Below are positions 16,201 to 42,880 of a stretch of 64,000 bases of DNA, one piece after another. The stretch covers positions 558,001 to 622,000 of the forward strand of contig NOWV01000008.1 in assembly GCA_003344405.1 (NCBI GenBank), in the 5' to 3' direction. The notes under the pieces are model-generated. The model searched no databases, had not been told where the DNA came from, and saw only the letters and a program-made list of their open reading frames with translations. The translations under genes were made by a program, and so were the position numbers. How positions within the stretch are numbered: the first letter of the stretch is position 1; each line of letters opens with the position of its first letter. Source of the stretch: Trichoplax sp. H2. Taxonomy: Eukaryota > Placozoa > Uniplacotomia > Trichoplacea.

Positions 16201-16811
16201 TGGTCAGTCGACTGTAGCAAAGAAGATGAAAACGATATGTTCAGTCCTTTAAATCTTATCTACAAGCAGTGTACAAATATTAACTCGAGTGCCGAGTATG
16301 AGTTCATTATTTACAGAATCTAGAATTACTGTATACTTGTCTTCTCTATTACTAAGGTTGTGCATCAATGAATTGTATTGGCTAGACATTTTAAATGATT
16401 TGTAACTATGGTAGAATGAATCTATAATCCAAGTTGATATACGATGTACTGTACTTCTGCTGATGGTAATGCACGATGGCTACTGTAAGTCCCATTACAG
16501 CTGAGGACTCATCCTTGCTATTTTCTTGATCCTATTAACACTTATTACAGTTTGCTATAGTTAAGTTAACGATGCAAATTGTAGTAAATTAACTCTACAT
16601 TGAAGGATTGACTACATTCAGTTCAGTGGATGCTATACCAATTCACCTGGCAATAATCTAAGATATCAACCAGCAAGTTGATCTTCTCCTGATCGGAGAA
16701 TATTTGCTCGGTTTTGAGTTGAATATCTTCGATCTGGTTCAATTTGCTAGTGCGCTTTTTCTTAACCGTGTTGCTAGCTGTTTCTTTGCAACGTTGATTT
16801 CTTTTGACCAT
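13201..16811 (-). CDS. NOC4L: Nucleolar complex protein 4 homolog (NOC4L)
   Basis: Nucleolar HEAT-like protein of the CBF/NOC4 family. With NOP14 it supports 18S rRNA processing and 40S assembly. Fourteen exons in - strand order: 16647-16811, 16085-16211, 15731-15846, 15292-15515, 14944-15089, 14730-14827, 14520-14631, 14382-14442, 14162-14272, 13996-14069, 13833-13916, 13597-13670, 13401-13514, 13201-13326. All phases agree and give 543 residues (human is about 516). Landmarks are an early basic stretch (VKKKRTSK), HRTIEAAVRALAKLF, ALNGLFILIHQHNLDYPDFY, the LPAYVVAAFAKKLSRIALTL helix and the conserved DPY...EEDPAKCKAIESSLWELQ motif. The last exon ends near SEIWKFW, as in the fungal proteins. 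The ATG is the only one in frame before the basic stretch. It is divergent from the Domino-type gene. Confidence 0.95.
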
Positions 16812-16969
16812 TATGTCCTGCTCTATCGTTTATTGTTGTTGTAGATGATGATACAATTTTAAAGGAATGATAGCTCAAATTGGGTTGAAGAAGACAAGGG
16901 CTACCAATGTTATGATGCGATTTTGGAGTCTGCAGAACATCTCTAGCTCTGAGCTGTTCTGTTTGCACA

Positions 16970-17620
16970 GTACCGTACAGAACGGTACAGTATTGTACAG
17001 TACAGTACAGTCTGAAGAAAAAATGATGTCACCCTTCTCCTATACAGAGTTTGTAGTTGGCCTATTCAAAGTTTTTGCACAGTACAGCACACTCCGGTCT
17101 ACTGTAGGTACAGTACAGCCAGAGCCTCAGCGTACAGCACAGTCGAGGTCTGGTCCGGTCTGGTCCGGTCCGGACCCAGGTCTGAATTCAAAGATACAGT
17201 TCCTACAGGAGTTACACGTGTAACTTTTACAGTACAGCACTGTAGAGTGCACGTGTCCTCCACCGTCAATAGAAAGACGGACGGATTGGACTATAGACAA
17301 TCAAGCGAGTTTTAGAGATCGTCCAATCCAGATCCGGTACGGTACCACATAGATCTAGAGCGCTGTACCATGGACTCCGAAAAGGCGACCTTTGACTCAA
17401 ATGGAAGAGTACAGTACTATATACTGTAGAGCTTGGTACTGTACGTTGTACCAAGCTAGCACGATACAGTAGAAACCACTCTGGGGGGATCCCGCCAGTA
17501 CAGTATTTCAGTCGGTGGTGTACCGTAGTGTGGTGAAGTTGAGTGAACCACGCGCGCACGTGCATCGTGGTACAGTACGATCGTACCGTCGCTACTGTAC
17601 TGTACCGTAGATAGACAAAA
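16970..17620. repeat. Dense strand-switching TACAG/CTGTA pentamer array
   Basis: Short runs of TACAG and of its complement CTGTA alternate, making palindromes such as GTACAGTACAGTACAG and TACTGTACTGTACC, mixed with variants GGTCC, GGTCT and GGTAC near 17090-17180 and 17335-17350. It fills the space between the start codons of NOC4L (-) and the Domino-type gene (+). Scattered units continue to about 18650 inside the first intron of the latter. Open frames over this array are repeat artefacts. Confidence 0.75.
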
Positions 17621-18008
17621 GATTCTTTGACACTATAAAAGCTGAGCCAAAAACGTCAAAACTCCCTGTCTGAAGTTGGATCAGTTATTACTGTACGACG
17701 TGGAAGACTGTAGGCCAGCTAGGAAGTGGATGCAAGCCAGACTAGGATTCTCTTTTGGTGGAAGTGTGGGTTTTAACTGGAGCCGCAACTGTAGTCTCAA
17801 CACTACCCTTGGGTAGAGCACACTGGAGTACGTGGTACCGCGGTGTGACTCCACCGTCGATGTAGTGTTGCAATCGCCTGCAACCCGACCATACTGTACC
17901 ATAGAGGAAAGTGTGGCGTTGGCGTGCAATCTCCACGCACGGAACGAAAACTGCAAAAACTGAACAAGAAAAAAAAAAAAAGAGACAGACCATTTTAGAG
18001 CATGTTTT

Positions 18009-31068
<13,060 letters not shown>

Positions 31069-31344
31069 CTAATGTGTCCTCTATCTACTTGTATAGTAGC
31101 ATATGCTAGTTTTTTGCTATTCACCGAAACTCATTTGAAATTTCTATAATTGTAAATGTCGATATTGTACAGTGTCACGATAAATGTTTTAAACATATGA
31201 GTATTTAGTAAAATTTCTATTGTCGACTTTATTTCATTTGACACCATATTGTTATATTTATTTCTTTTTTATACCGATACTGCTGTTTAATATAGCAAGA
31301 AAATAAGAATCTCATTAGAGGCTACTCTTACGCATCTTAACGCA

Positions 31345-31350
31345 AATAAA
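31345..31350 (+). promoter_or_regulatory. Poly(A) signal AATAAA after the Domino-type gene
   Basis: Canonical hexamer about 280 bp after the TAA at 31066. It lies within 90 bp of the stop codon of the convergent GH63 gene, so the two 3' UTRs probably overlap. Confidence 0.45.
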
Positions 31351-31435
31351 ATAACCGTATTTGCGGCTAGTAAAATGTTTCTACATGTAAAATCGTACTC
31401 TGCGATAATAGTCTCACATAATGTTTATGGATAGG

Positions 31436-34400
31436 CTAGCCTGACCTTTCCTGACAATATTTAAGAATGCATGTGGCTATTACTCCGGTCCAACCTGTTT
31501 GATGACTGATTAAAAATTAATAAAATTTTTTGTTAATCACTCAGAAAGGGTCAATTAGTGTTACATAAATAACTGTGAAATTTGTTGATTGTTTCGACTT
31601 ATTTATTACCTTGCTCCACAACCTCGACCTGTGTCTCCATGAAAATATTCATAAAAGAGCACAAGATCCCTGAAATTTGGATCATGTTGGTACAGTGAAC
31701 TGTCTCCATGACACGGTCGTTTGGCAAATTCATCAGTTATGAACAGTTTGCACAAGCGCTTAGCAATTTGAAAGCTGGCATCTCTTAATGTCATCTTGTT
31801 ACCAGAATTTGTTGGAAATTCGATAGTGAATGAATCACCATAGTAATGATCGTATCGCTCAAGAGTTTCCATTATCAGGAAATTCACTGTAAGAAATACA
31901 ATAATACAGTTTTTAATCTAGTATATCAACGAATTCATTTAAAGCAAAAGTTGATGTTTTCGTGCATTATGCAATAACATATATTCTCAGATTATCAGTA
32001 AATATGCTCCCATGGTAATGATATGCTTCTTGTAATTTTACGAAAAGTGCAAGCATTTACCTTTTTACTGGCTATATTTTAATCTGTACTTTACCAATCA
32101 GAATATAAAGCCTTAATAACTAAAATCTTAAATGCACATTCATGTAGACATACATGAAACAGCCTAATATACTAATTACAAATGATCGTATTGACAGTTT
32201 ACTGTAGATCTATTTAACTCATTCGTACGAGTAAAATACAATAGCACAGCAAAGTTCAAATGAAAGTAGTTCGAATTAGATTCATTAATTACCTTACATA
32301 GCGTATATTAAATCCGTTCAAAAATTTTTTTATGGCTCAATTCTACGATCAATACTAATGCTACCCGTATTTGTGGATAGGAGATACTTGTAACAATTTG
32401 CAAGCCACAGTATTTTGTCATGTGTATTACACGACAGAAAAGCACTTTGTATAAATTGTAGGAACGGCAAAGTCCAATAATCACACTTTGATACGTACTG
32501 TTTAACCAGATTGGACCGCGCCAGTTGCTATTGCCACCGAAAAGGTAAGTGTTGGATTCGCCTGGCACATACCTGACACAATTACTATTGCCGTAGTAAT
32601 TGAAGACGAATGGGTGTTTTTCGTGGATCTAATTAATAAAATAAGTCGAATATCTATCAAATTTGATAAATTAATGTCTAAGTTCAATCCAGCTTTAAAG
32701 ACATCTACGAGTCAATCATATGTAATGGCAGTCGCTTACTTTGGATAATGATCTAATACCATAAGGTGATAAAAACTCATTTTCATCAAATACGTAGCGC
32801 AATACCCTACGCAGTTTATTTTCAGAAGGAATAGCTAATAGTCGATAAACTTCATGCGAATCGCTATTCATGTAAGCAATCTGTAATTTAAGCCAGGTTT
32901 AGCATTACTAAATTAGTGAGTAGCGACAGTTTGTTCCGAATCAATAATAATTATTGATAATTTTGTGGCAGTTACCTGAGACGCTAAATCTTGCCTATAT
33001 TTTAAGAACCAGTCTAAGCGCTTTGAGAATCCTGGTAGTTTATTTAACATCTCACTGTTGAGGATTAAACAGCTAAAGAGTGGTACTAATCCTACCATCG
33101 AACGAATCTTTAAGGGAACACTTTGACCATTTTCACAACGTATTCTATCGTAATAAAACCCATCAGTCTCGTCCCAAAGGCCTGACCCTCCCATTGTATT
33201 AATAGCATCCACGATCGCAACAAAATGTTCAAAAAATTTCGAAGCCATATCTTCATAAGCGATATCAGTTTGCGCTAGCTCTAACGCAATATCCAGCATA
33301 CAGACGGCATAAAAAGCCATCCAAGCAGTTCCATCTGCCTGATAAAATTTCGTATACATGCTACTTAGAATATATAGGTGTATGAAAAATTTTATGAAGT
33401 ATACGAAAGTATTATTACTTGTTCCAGATATCCTCCGGTGGGTAGAGGTTTTGATCTATCAAAAATTCCTATAATTTTAATATATTTAATTAGCTAATCA
33501 GTAAGGATATAATTTTTTTACAGTATATCAAAATTACGTGATGATAAAGAAAAGACGTCTTTGCGGAATACTGCTGTAATCACTAACCTATATTATCTAA
33601 ACCTAGAAATCCTCCAGAAAATATGTTTTGACCATTGGGATCTTTCCTATTAACCCACCTATATTACCGTATGTAATTATTTTTATTTACATAGGATCAG
33701 AATTTAATTGCTACTTTCTTCGTCAGGAAAGAATTGCAGGTTTACATTGGTATACTGATATACTAAAGATCATGATTAATTGAAAATTTTATAGCGATTA
33801 CTGACAAAATAAATATTACCATGTGAAATTGATGACCAACTTTTGAAAGCATCGAGCTAAAAAGTGATGATCTCGATTACTTCTGCTACTAGCTAACTTA
33901 AATACCCGCCATACTGCCCAGGCATGAACTGGAGGATTGACATCATCGAATGCAAATTCATATGCAGGTATTTGACCATTTGGAGCCATATACCATTCAC
34001 GTAAAAAGAGCAATAGTTGATCTTTAGCAAAACATGGGTCAATTCTAGCGAGTGGTACCATATGAAAAGCTAAATCCCAAGAAGCATACTAAGATATACA
34101 AAAATCGAAGACTTTCATTATTAACGAATACGTTAAATTTTTAACTTCATGCAGAAGTTAAAGAGTAATTTAAAATCGTACTATAGAGTATTTAATAATC
34201 CTTTACCCATGGATATTCCCATTTATCTGGCATAGATATTACATCACGATTAAATAAATGTTTCCACGAATTGTTACGACCTTGTAATCGCGATGCAGGA
34301 GGGGGAGGATTGGCGGTATCTCCATGTAGCCAATCCTATTTCACAAATTTAAGTATTACGCTGGATATATTACGATGATCATGCAACTATTATCAATAAT

Positions 34401-37400
34401 TAAAAAAATAAGAATATTATTGTGAATGTAAAAATTGTTTAATAACAGCAGACCTACATCAATAACAATGTGATAAAATTGCTTACTCCAGAGTAAGCCA
34501 GCAAAGGCTTGTCGAGATATTAGTTTGTTTTCATAATTGAGATTTAACTGTATTGCATTATAAAATCTATCAGCTTCTAGAATTCTTTGAGTAAATATCT
34601 TCTCAAATTCAGGCCCAAATGGCTTTGCAGGGCTCTCTTTTTGTGAATGCAAGCGGCAGTATACAGTAACTTCCGATTCTAAATTATTTACAAAATCGAA
34701 TAGTATCTTAATAATAAAGTGCCTACAAAAAGTTGTTATCGCTATCTGACGTTTCATAATAATTTAATGTAATAAATTAACCTGCGGCAACATCTAATAC
34801 ATAATATGCAGCAATTTTTGTGCCTCTTTCTTTAGGACTAACTGCATCTTTGTCATTATTGATGATATATCGATGGAAGGCATCTTTAGTATAAGGTGTA
34901 TAATTATCTACGTTATAAAGTCTTCTAGTATTGGTTTCGTTTTCTGTAAACAGCATCGTAGGGGAGCACCCATTAGAGCTTTCATCGGCTGTAAAAATAA
35001 AATCCTCCAAAGATTCATGCTTGCAAGTAACATGATTCGAACCTGTTATTACCATGAAATAAGGCTAAATTCAATCAAAGGCGTATCATTTTAATTTGAC
35101 ACGTGTCGTAACTACTCAGTATGATACTGTAGCATAATTATGAGTAATTTAACTTAGAATAATCTTTGACGTATTTATCTAACCCATTTTTTTTATCTTT
35201 GGCTTTGCAGAGCAGCCTTCATGTTTGCAACCCCATATCCATGTATTTCTATACCATAGAGTTGGTAGTAAATGGATACGATTCGCTTTCTTAGCTCGGT
35301 TTGCTACTGTTATACGAATTAAGATATCGTTGGGTGACGCTTTTGCATATTCGGCAAAGACATCCCAATAGGCAGAATCGTCGAAAACTTTAGTATCTTC
35401 TAACTCGTATTCTGGTTCCATAATTGACGATTCCCGATTAACTCTTTCCAGTTCGGCGTAAGGATATTCTTGATACGACGGAGAAGATATAAAATAGTTG
35501 ACATCATCGTTTAATATTTATGATACTGATAAATGTTGGGGAAAACTTTCATTGCATTACTCTCTGTGCTATACTATTTGTGTAACAAAAAGAGGGCATC
35601 TGGTAGCTTTATGGATATCACGCAATAAGGATCTCTGCTCATTTCATGCGATTGATTTATCTATATATCGCCCAACTACGATATACCATTGTATACTACA
35701 TAAGTCTATGGTACGCGAGTAATTGTCTCTTGTTAATCCTATCGAAAGGGTTGTTATGTTGCGTGATATATTAACCTATACTATAAATCGATCTACTGTG
35801 CTGATACGCCATACACTATAGTTCTATCATATCGCTAAGTAGCCGACTTATACATGACATGTGCGTATACAGTATATACAATTTATATAACGCTTTTATA
35901 TGCAATAGCTTTGATTCTTAGTTTATGGTCGATGCTACGACCATGGTTGGACATTTTACTTATTGATGCTAACCTACATCATCAGTACACAGATTATAAT
36001 TAACATTCCCGTTAAGCTGTACAGTATATTCTCGCATATGTGTTGAATTTATAAAATAAGGTATGGAGGTATAGAAGTTCTAGCGATAATGCAAAGCCTA
36101 AATTTTTCCTCATATTGTACAAGATTGAAGTAAAAAAAATATATCAGCAGAATCCCTGAAGAATGCTGCATAACTACAGTATACTAAAGTGTAATTTGGA
36201 TCGCAAATAATTGCCACAATGTACTGTATTTACTTATACCTGATTGAGGATACTTGTATAAACCTTTCATATAGGAATGGGTTGGTGTCGAATCTAGGTA
36301 ATAGTATAATTCCTTAACGTCTTCACCATGGTTGCCTTGTGATCCTGTTAAACCAAATAACCTCTCTTTCAAAATAGCATCTTTTTCGTTCCATAATCCA
36401 AGCGAGAAGCATAGTCTGCATTGCCTGTCAGATATCCCTAATATGCCATCTTCCCCCCACCGGTAAGCACGCGATCTTGCATGGTCATGTGGAAAATATT
36501 CCCAGCTTCAAATAAAATCAATTTTAAAAGGTGATTAATATCGATTGCATAAAGATATTTCAATAGAATGAATGTCAATGTTGTTATCGACTATGGCAGT
36601 TACTGTGTTACGCAGTTGGTTGCACTTATCAAATTATGCGCAGCATAGTGTTATGTGTATGATCACGACTTGTTACGCGTATGACTTTACTTATGGAAAG
36701 GCAACCCAGAATAAAGTGAATTGTGCGTTTAAGGCTGCTTTGATGTGTGTAACCTTGTCTAGCGTGACCTAGTGTCGCGATATAATACGTGCTGTAACGC
36801 ATGGCATACAGTATCAATATTGAATAAGAGTTGCACCTTGGTGGGCGAAACATTATTATAAGGTTAAGCTGTTAGATAAACACAACCAAGTGGTTTGTTA
36901 TAAGTGTACAATCATCGTGCAGTATAGTATCACATTGACATTTCAATAACTTCATGGTAGTTATTATTGAAATAAGAGTTGCACCTTGGTGGGCGAAACA
37001 TTATTATCCAAGTTAAGCTGTTAGATAAACACAGCCAAGTGGCTTGTTATAACTGTACAATCATTGTAGAGTATAGTATCACATTATCAATAACTTCATG
37101 GAAGTTATAACAGTTTAGTTGTATTGTAAATAATGAAACCAACTGATGTAAGATATATTAGACACAAGTAGTGTATGAGAGTAAATACAGCATACGCTAA
37201 GATGTTTTCAGTACTATATAATTAATCAAAGATAGGTGTATTACTGTCTCACCAATTGCCATCATCAGAGTAATCTTCTCTCACGGTAGCCCATTGGCGC
37301 TCAGATAAGTATGGTCCCCATCGCTTCCAATTTGCAGTTCTGGCTTCATCCTCATGTAGCCTCTTAGTCTCTGCATTTTCAGATTCCAAGATATGTACTT

Positions 37401-37473
37401 TCTGAATTTTCTCTCTATAAGAATTGATATGCAAGTCAGTCAAAATGTGTGTAATAAGAAAGAAATGGGTCAT
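31436..37473 (-). CDS. GH63-type glycosidase, bacterial/yeast YMR196W type
   Basis: Predicted (alpha/alpha)6 glycoside hydrolase of family GH63, in the subgroup of bacterial 'glucosidase/MGH1-like' proteins and yeast YMR196W, not the ER glucosidase I MOGS. Substrate unknown; no signal peptide is convincing. Exons in - strand order: 37253-37473, 36240-36505, 35184-35468, 34782-35042, 34458-34678, 34207-34335, 33820-34088, 33588-33658, 33419-33468, 32976-33338, 32740-32880, 32499-32628, 31610-31886, 31436-31505. Phases agree; about 917 residues. Landmarks: [103 protein letters not shown] (probable acid Asp ~465), [32 protein letters not shown] (candidate catalytic Glu ~884) and SHQTGWTG. The first ATG is doubtful: the stretch before 37414 looks like a pyrimidine-rich intron end, so a further 5' exon may exist. 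Confidence 0.9.
36820..37105. repeat. Two-copy tandem repeat in an intron of the GH63 gene
   Basis: Two direct copies, period 148 bp. Both contain AAGAGTTGCACCTTGGTGGG, then TTAAGCTGTTAGATAAACAC, then AGTATAGTATCACATT, with about 90% identity by eye. They sit in the 746 bp intron between 36506 and 37252. Confidence 0.8.
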
Positions 37474-39410
37474 TCTTAATGGACAAATTACACTATCTTA
37501 TGCAAGTAAGTGCTGTATTAATAAAATAACAATTGCTGGTGTTGTTGATCCTTATACGTGCAGTAGGAGTAAACGCTAAAAATTTTAGTATTGATACTAC
37601 TTAGTTAAATTGTTCATCACGTTGCTTTTGCTAAATTTTACAAGTTTACTTATAAAACTGTAGTACAGAATTTGTTGGAAAGATTGAATATTTATATGCT
37701 GTATCAGATTATGCATGCGTTAACTCAGATGGTTTACGAACTTGCGAAAAGAAGTTTTTATTTTTTATGATGATTCACATATGAAACCCTAAATCAATTG
37801 GAGCCGCAACCAAACGGTGAACAGGCGTCAATTAGGGCCATTAATATCGTTGTCCAATTAGCAGTCCTCGTCATGCAATATCTTATTAATAATACATCGA
37901 TGCACTTGGCGCTTGATTTATTTTGTCTTGTAATTAGTTAGTATTCTGTGAAGGTAACGAAAATACTGCAGAAGCTCAATTGATGAGATGAATTTCCGCC
38001 TATGCTTGACAATTCAATAAATGAGAAATTACTAAAAATGGCACTAAAAGTTGGCCTCCTATCATCTACTCGCGTAAATACTTTATTTTATCACCTATGC
38101 CTTGACTAAATTTACATCATGTTTGAAACTGATACAACATTTCATAGTTTCAGAAAGGTGGTGTGCAGGATCGTAGCTACATTTCCTAGATCAAGTCCTG
38201 CCAGATGGTAATTTGTTGTCATGGAAGCAGATCCTATTTAGTACAGTAGTCCGTGATTGCGTGCTAGTTTTGGTAATATCATTATCATTTTAAGGTAATG
38301 AAAAGCATCATTCATTCTATCAGTGGGTACGAGCTGTGAAGAAAGTTTGTCTTGCAACTAACCGAGTACTAGCAGTCGTTGGCAAAAGCGATCGATACAC
38401 TGGCGACATAGACAACGATATTTTGGTATGATGCAACTAGCTGGGTCAGTAACTGAGTGGATCGACGAGTACAGTGTACGCGTATGCTACTACCACTGCG
38501 TATTTACTTGGTTTGTCAATCAACGTAGTAAAAAGGGTATTACAGTATAACGGTTCTATTGAACAGCCTTAGAATAATCGTATGGTAGATGAGCGAGTAT
38601 AAAACAAGTTGTATTTCAAATCAGCTCATGAACAATCATGTTTGGAGTATATTTCTTTGTACGTTTGTAAAGTGGAAATATTATTTCAGCATGATACATG
38701 ATTCTGTTGATACAGGTCATTGCATTAATGCAGTATTTAGTGTTTTCCAGCTGGCGATCTAAATGGGGTCGTGTTGACTTCAAAGCCTCATTTTATGGGT
38801 TTGATTGTAGTCTAATCCTGTCTATCAAACTTTGCAATTATGCACTACTGTATGTTTAAAGTGAGAATTTAATTTTGCCTTGAGTTGTTGTACATACTAG
38901 TACAAACTCCCGTCGCTATACAGTACTGACTGATTAAGTTGTTGTAATATTGCAAACGCTCGTCGCTTTGCTGACGGATTATGTTCTTCTAATATTATAC
39001 TTCTAGAATATTATTTTACAATAATACTTCAAAGTTGACTTGGCTTTGCATCGCTATGCTGACGGATTACGTTGTTCTAATATTACCAACTCCAAAATTG
39101 CTGTGTCATGGACGCGAACAGTATAGGCGTCTGTGTCTCCATTTCTGCCTTGGTCAATGACTATTATTTCAGTAAGGGTAAAGCAATGGCTCTTTGTACT
39201 TCGATTGCTAAACATGTTGTATCATCCTGTCGATTAAGACATTTGCAAGAATTCATTTGAACGCTTGCAGTCCATATGCCTATGTTACAGTAATGTCAAG
39301 TAATTTCTTGACTTTATACACCATTAAGGTAAAACAGCATGCTGCAATCACCTCCATTGGATGATCATTTCAACAAGATTCAACAGGCTATCATCAGCTC
39401 ATTCAAGACT

Positions 39411-41100
39411 GTAGCGTCATTTCTAGGCGTAAACAACTGTTATAAGAGCAACATCCAACATTGAATCATAATTGCAAGTGATAGCAGAGTAATAAATGAT
39501 TGTACAGAATTATACCATGAACAGTGGATTCAAGGTTAACCGATTGATTCATGCAATGATCAAATCTATCCATACTCGACAAGCTAGTTTGAGGTACCTC
39601 TTTGCCATGGCGGTCAAATTTCTTTCTTCAAAGCGTCGTTAATACAAGGTTTGCAGTTTGCAGTTTCTCTTCCCCAGCGCTATAGGAGTACAGTATGGAA
39701 AAGCTCGACAGCTCAGTAATCCACTGTCAGTGATTGGCTGACGATAGCGATATCGAGCAAGATAACGTTTGTCACTGGATGAGGTTGACGTTGCAACTGA
39801 AGCTACTTTTCAGCTCGATCTTGGTGGATGACTCAACAAAATTGACTTGCACAAGTGTGTACTGTTTACAGTACACAGTACAATGCACCGTAGTGTGTTG
39901 ACATCAAGTGTACTGTACAGTACAGTACACAAGTGTGTGCTGTTTACAATACACAGTACAATGCACCGTAGCGTGTTGACATAAAGTGTAGCTGTACAGT
40001 ACGATTGGATATTTGGAGATATTCTTGTATCAGCCTCCCAATAACCTACAGTAGACGAGTTTTGATACTATACTGTACACGGTACTGTACTAACATACCG
40101 TACAACATCATAAATAAATAAATAAATAAATATGGAAGGATAGATCATATATATTACTACATATCAGGAGAAAAGGATACTGTATAAAAAAGGAAGCATT
40201 TCTTTTCAATTTCCGTTACCGACTGTGGTTTGCTATTGTTCTTGAATCTTGCATCTTTTGTCTATTCAGCGAACCTTGAGGAAGCCTGATTCGAATTCAA
40301 ACGAAGTTCAGCATACAGTACAGCATGTTTACATTGGCTTTAGAATATAAGAATTCTATTTAAATGCTATGATCAATATCAAAACTGTATCGATTTTATA
40401 CCAGCATGTATTCATCTACCAGCACATATAATATTTAAGCCATTTTAATTGCAATGAAGGAAGTGGATTTTTTACATCGAAATTCGAAAAGGAAGTTCAA
40501 CATGTAGAGTACAGTACAGTACCGTAGGCCAAGGGGAAATAGTCTACTGTACACAGTCAGAATCGTGTTATTGTGCATGCAGTAGTGTACTCTACTAATG
40601 TACTGTATATCAAATTGTCATTACTGTACTGTAGATAGTAAAAACTCATTCAACGAATTTTATGTAAAAAGTATACAATATCTAGAGAAATGACAACTAC
40701 ATCGGCATTCCTGAGTGATTAGGCTACACTACTACAGAATTGACCTAATTTAGGCTTGATTTAACTTACACAATTTTATTTTTTCTACCCTAATTGAAAT
40801 GAATCAGACGGTGTACATTAAGAGAATCGTATCGTTATTAATCTTATCCATGATCACTTTTTGAGTGCACTGTACAAGCTGTAGCCGTGATCCAAATCTA
40901 TTCTTCATGGACAGCTTTCATTCAGATACAAGCCGACATCTGATCAAATCCCTTGACTAATCTTATCCCTTTTTTAGAGCGCAGTATAAGCTGTAGCCGC
41001 GATCCAACTCTAGTCTTCATGGACAATTTTCATTCAGATACAAGCCGATATCTGATCAAGTCCCCTGACTAATCTTATCCCTTATCACTTTTAGAGTGCA
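39411..41100. repeat. Large duplicated block, copy A
   Basis: From GTAGCGTCATTTCTAGGCGT at 39411 to the gap at 41101, it matches copy B (41121 onward) nearly base for base, with scattered substitutions and repeat-length differences. It contains pentamer arrays (39880-40110 and 40500-40660), a (TAAA)n run near 40106-40130 and about two units of the satellite that is expanded after copy B. Confidence 0.85.
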
Positions 41101-41120
41101 NNNNNNNNNNNNNNNNNNNN
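41101..41120. other. Assembly gap (20 N)
   Basis: Twenty undetermined bases. The sequence after the gap restarts at the same point as the start of copy A of the duplicated block, so true gap size and content are unknown. Confidence 0.98.
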
Positions 41121-42880
41121 GTAGCGTCATTTCTAGGCGTAAACAACTGTTATAAGAGCAACATCCAACATTGAATCATAATTGCAAGTGATAGCAGAGT
41201 AATAAATGATTGTACAGAATTATACCATGAAAAGTGGATTCAAGGTTAACCGATTGATTCATGCAATGATCAAATCTATCCATACTCGACAAGCTAGTTT
41301 GAGGTACCTCTTTGCCATGGCGGTCAATTTTCTTTCTTCAAAGCGTCGTTGATACAAGGTTTGCAGTTTCTCTTCCCCAGCGCTATAGGAGTACAGTATG
41401 GAAAAGCTCGACAGCTCAGTAATCCACTGTCAGTGAATCTTGGCCTTCGGATTGGCTGACGATAGCGATATCGAGCAAGATAACGTTTGTCACTGGATGA
41501 GGTTGACGTTGCAACTGAAGCTACTTTTCAGCTCGATCTTGGTGGGTGACTCAACAAAATTGACTTGCACAAGTGTGTACTGTTTACAGTACACAGTACA
41601 ATGCATCGTAGTATGTTGGCATCAAGGGTACTGTAGCTGTACAAAATTGACTTGCACAAGTGTGTACAGTACAATGCACCGTAGTGTGTTGTACTGTAAA
41701 GTGTACAGTACTGTACTGTAGCTGTACGATTGGATATTTGCAGATATTCTTGTATCAGCATCCCAATGAGTCAAACGACACACTGCAGGTGCTGTCACTG
41801 GATGAGGTTGACGTTGCAACTGAAGCTATTTTTCAGCTCGATCTTGGTGGATGACTCAACAAAATTGACTTGCACAAGTGAGTACTGTTTTGTGTTGACA
41901 TCAAGTGTACACTGTACAGTACAGTACTGTACCTGTAGCTGTACAGTACAGTACACAAGTTGTGCTGTTTACAGTACACAGTACAATGCACCGTAGCGTG
42001 TTGACATAAAGTGTAGCTGTACGATTGGATATTTGCAAATATTCTTGTATCAGCCTCCCAATAACCTAGACGAGTTTTGATATTATACACGGTACTGTAC
42101 TAACATACCGTACAGCATCATAAATAAATAAATAAATAAATATGGAAGGATAGATCATATATACTAGTGCAAACTCCCGTCGCTTTACTGGCAGTTTACG
42201 ATAATGTGCTCATTTAACAATTGTGGTTTGCTATTGTTCTTGAATCTTTCATCTTTTATCCATTCAGCGAACCTTGAGGAAGCCTGACTCGAGTTCAAAC
42301 GAAGTTCAGCATACAGTACAGCATGTTTACATTCGCTTTAGAATATAAGAATTCTATTTAAAAGCTATGATCAATATCAAAACTGTATACATTTTATACC
42401 AGCATGTATTCATCTACCAGCACATATAATATTAAGCCATTTTAATTACAATGAAGGAAGTGGATTTTTTACATCGAAATTCGAAAAGGAAGTTCAACAT
42501 GTAGAGTACAGTACAGTACCGTAGGCCAAGGGGAAATAGTCTACTGTCCACAGTCAGAATCGTTTTATTGTGCATGCAGTACTGTACTCTACTACTGTAC
42601 AGTATAATGTACTGTACTGTATGTCGAATTGTCATTACCGTACTGTAGATAGTACTGTACAGTAAAAACTCATTCAACGAATTTTATGTGAAAAGTATAC
42701 AGTACACTATCTAGAGAAATGACAACTACATCGGCATTCCTGAGTGATTAGGCTACAGAATTGACCTAATTTAGGCTTGATTTAACTTACACAATTTTAT
42801 TTTTTCTACCCTAATTGAAATGAATCAGACGGTGTACTGTACATTAAGAGAATCGTATCGTTATTAATCTTATCCGTTAT
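41121..42880. repeat. Large duplicated block, copy B
   Basis: Second copy of the 39411 block. It differs by an insertion near 41440 and extra copies of a sub-unit beginning GTTGACGTTGCAACTGAAGC (near 41501 and 41807). It also has longer pentamer arrays at 41570-41730, 41880-42130 and 42500-42665, and a (TAAA)n run near 42120-42142. Confidence 0.85.

Noticed and set aside
31606-31887. Apparent early end of the GH63 protein after GRGCGAR
   Set aside because: Not a truncation: a GTAATA donor at 31609 joins in phase to 31505, which supplies the conserved SHQTGWTG end.
41440-42090. Several 65-93 codon frames on both strands
   Set aside because: They are translations of the duplicated block and TACAG/CTGTA repeats (Tyr-Ser-Thr-Val patterns); no homology and no stable frame between copies A and B.
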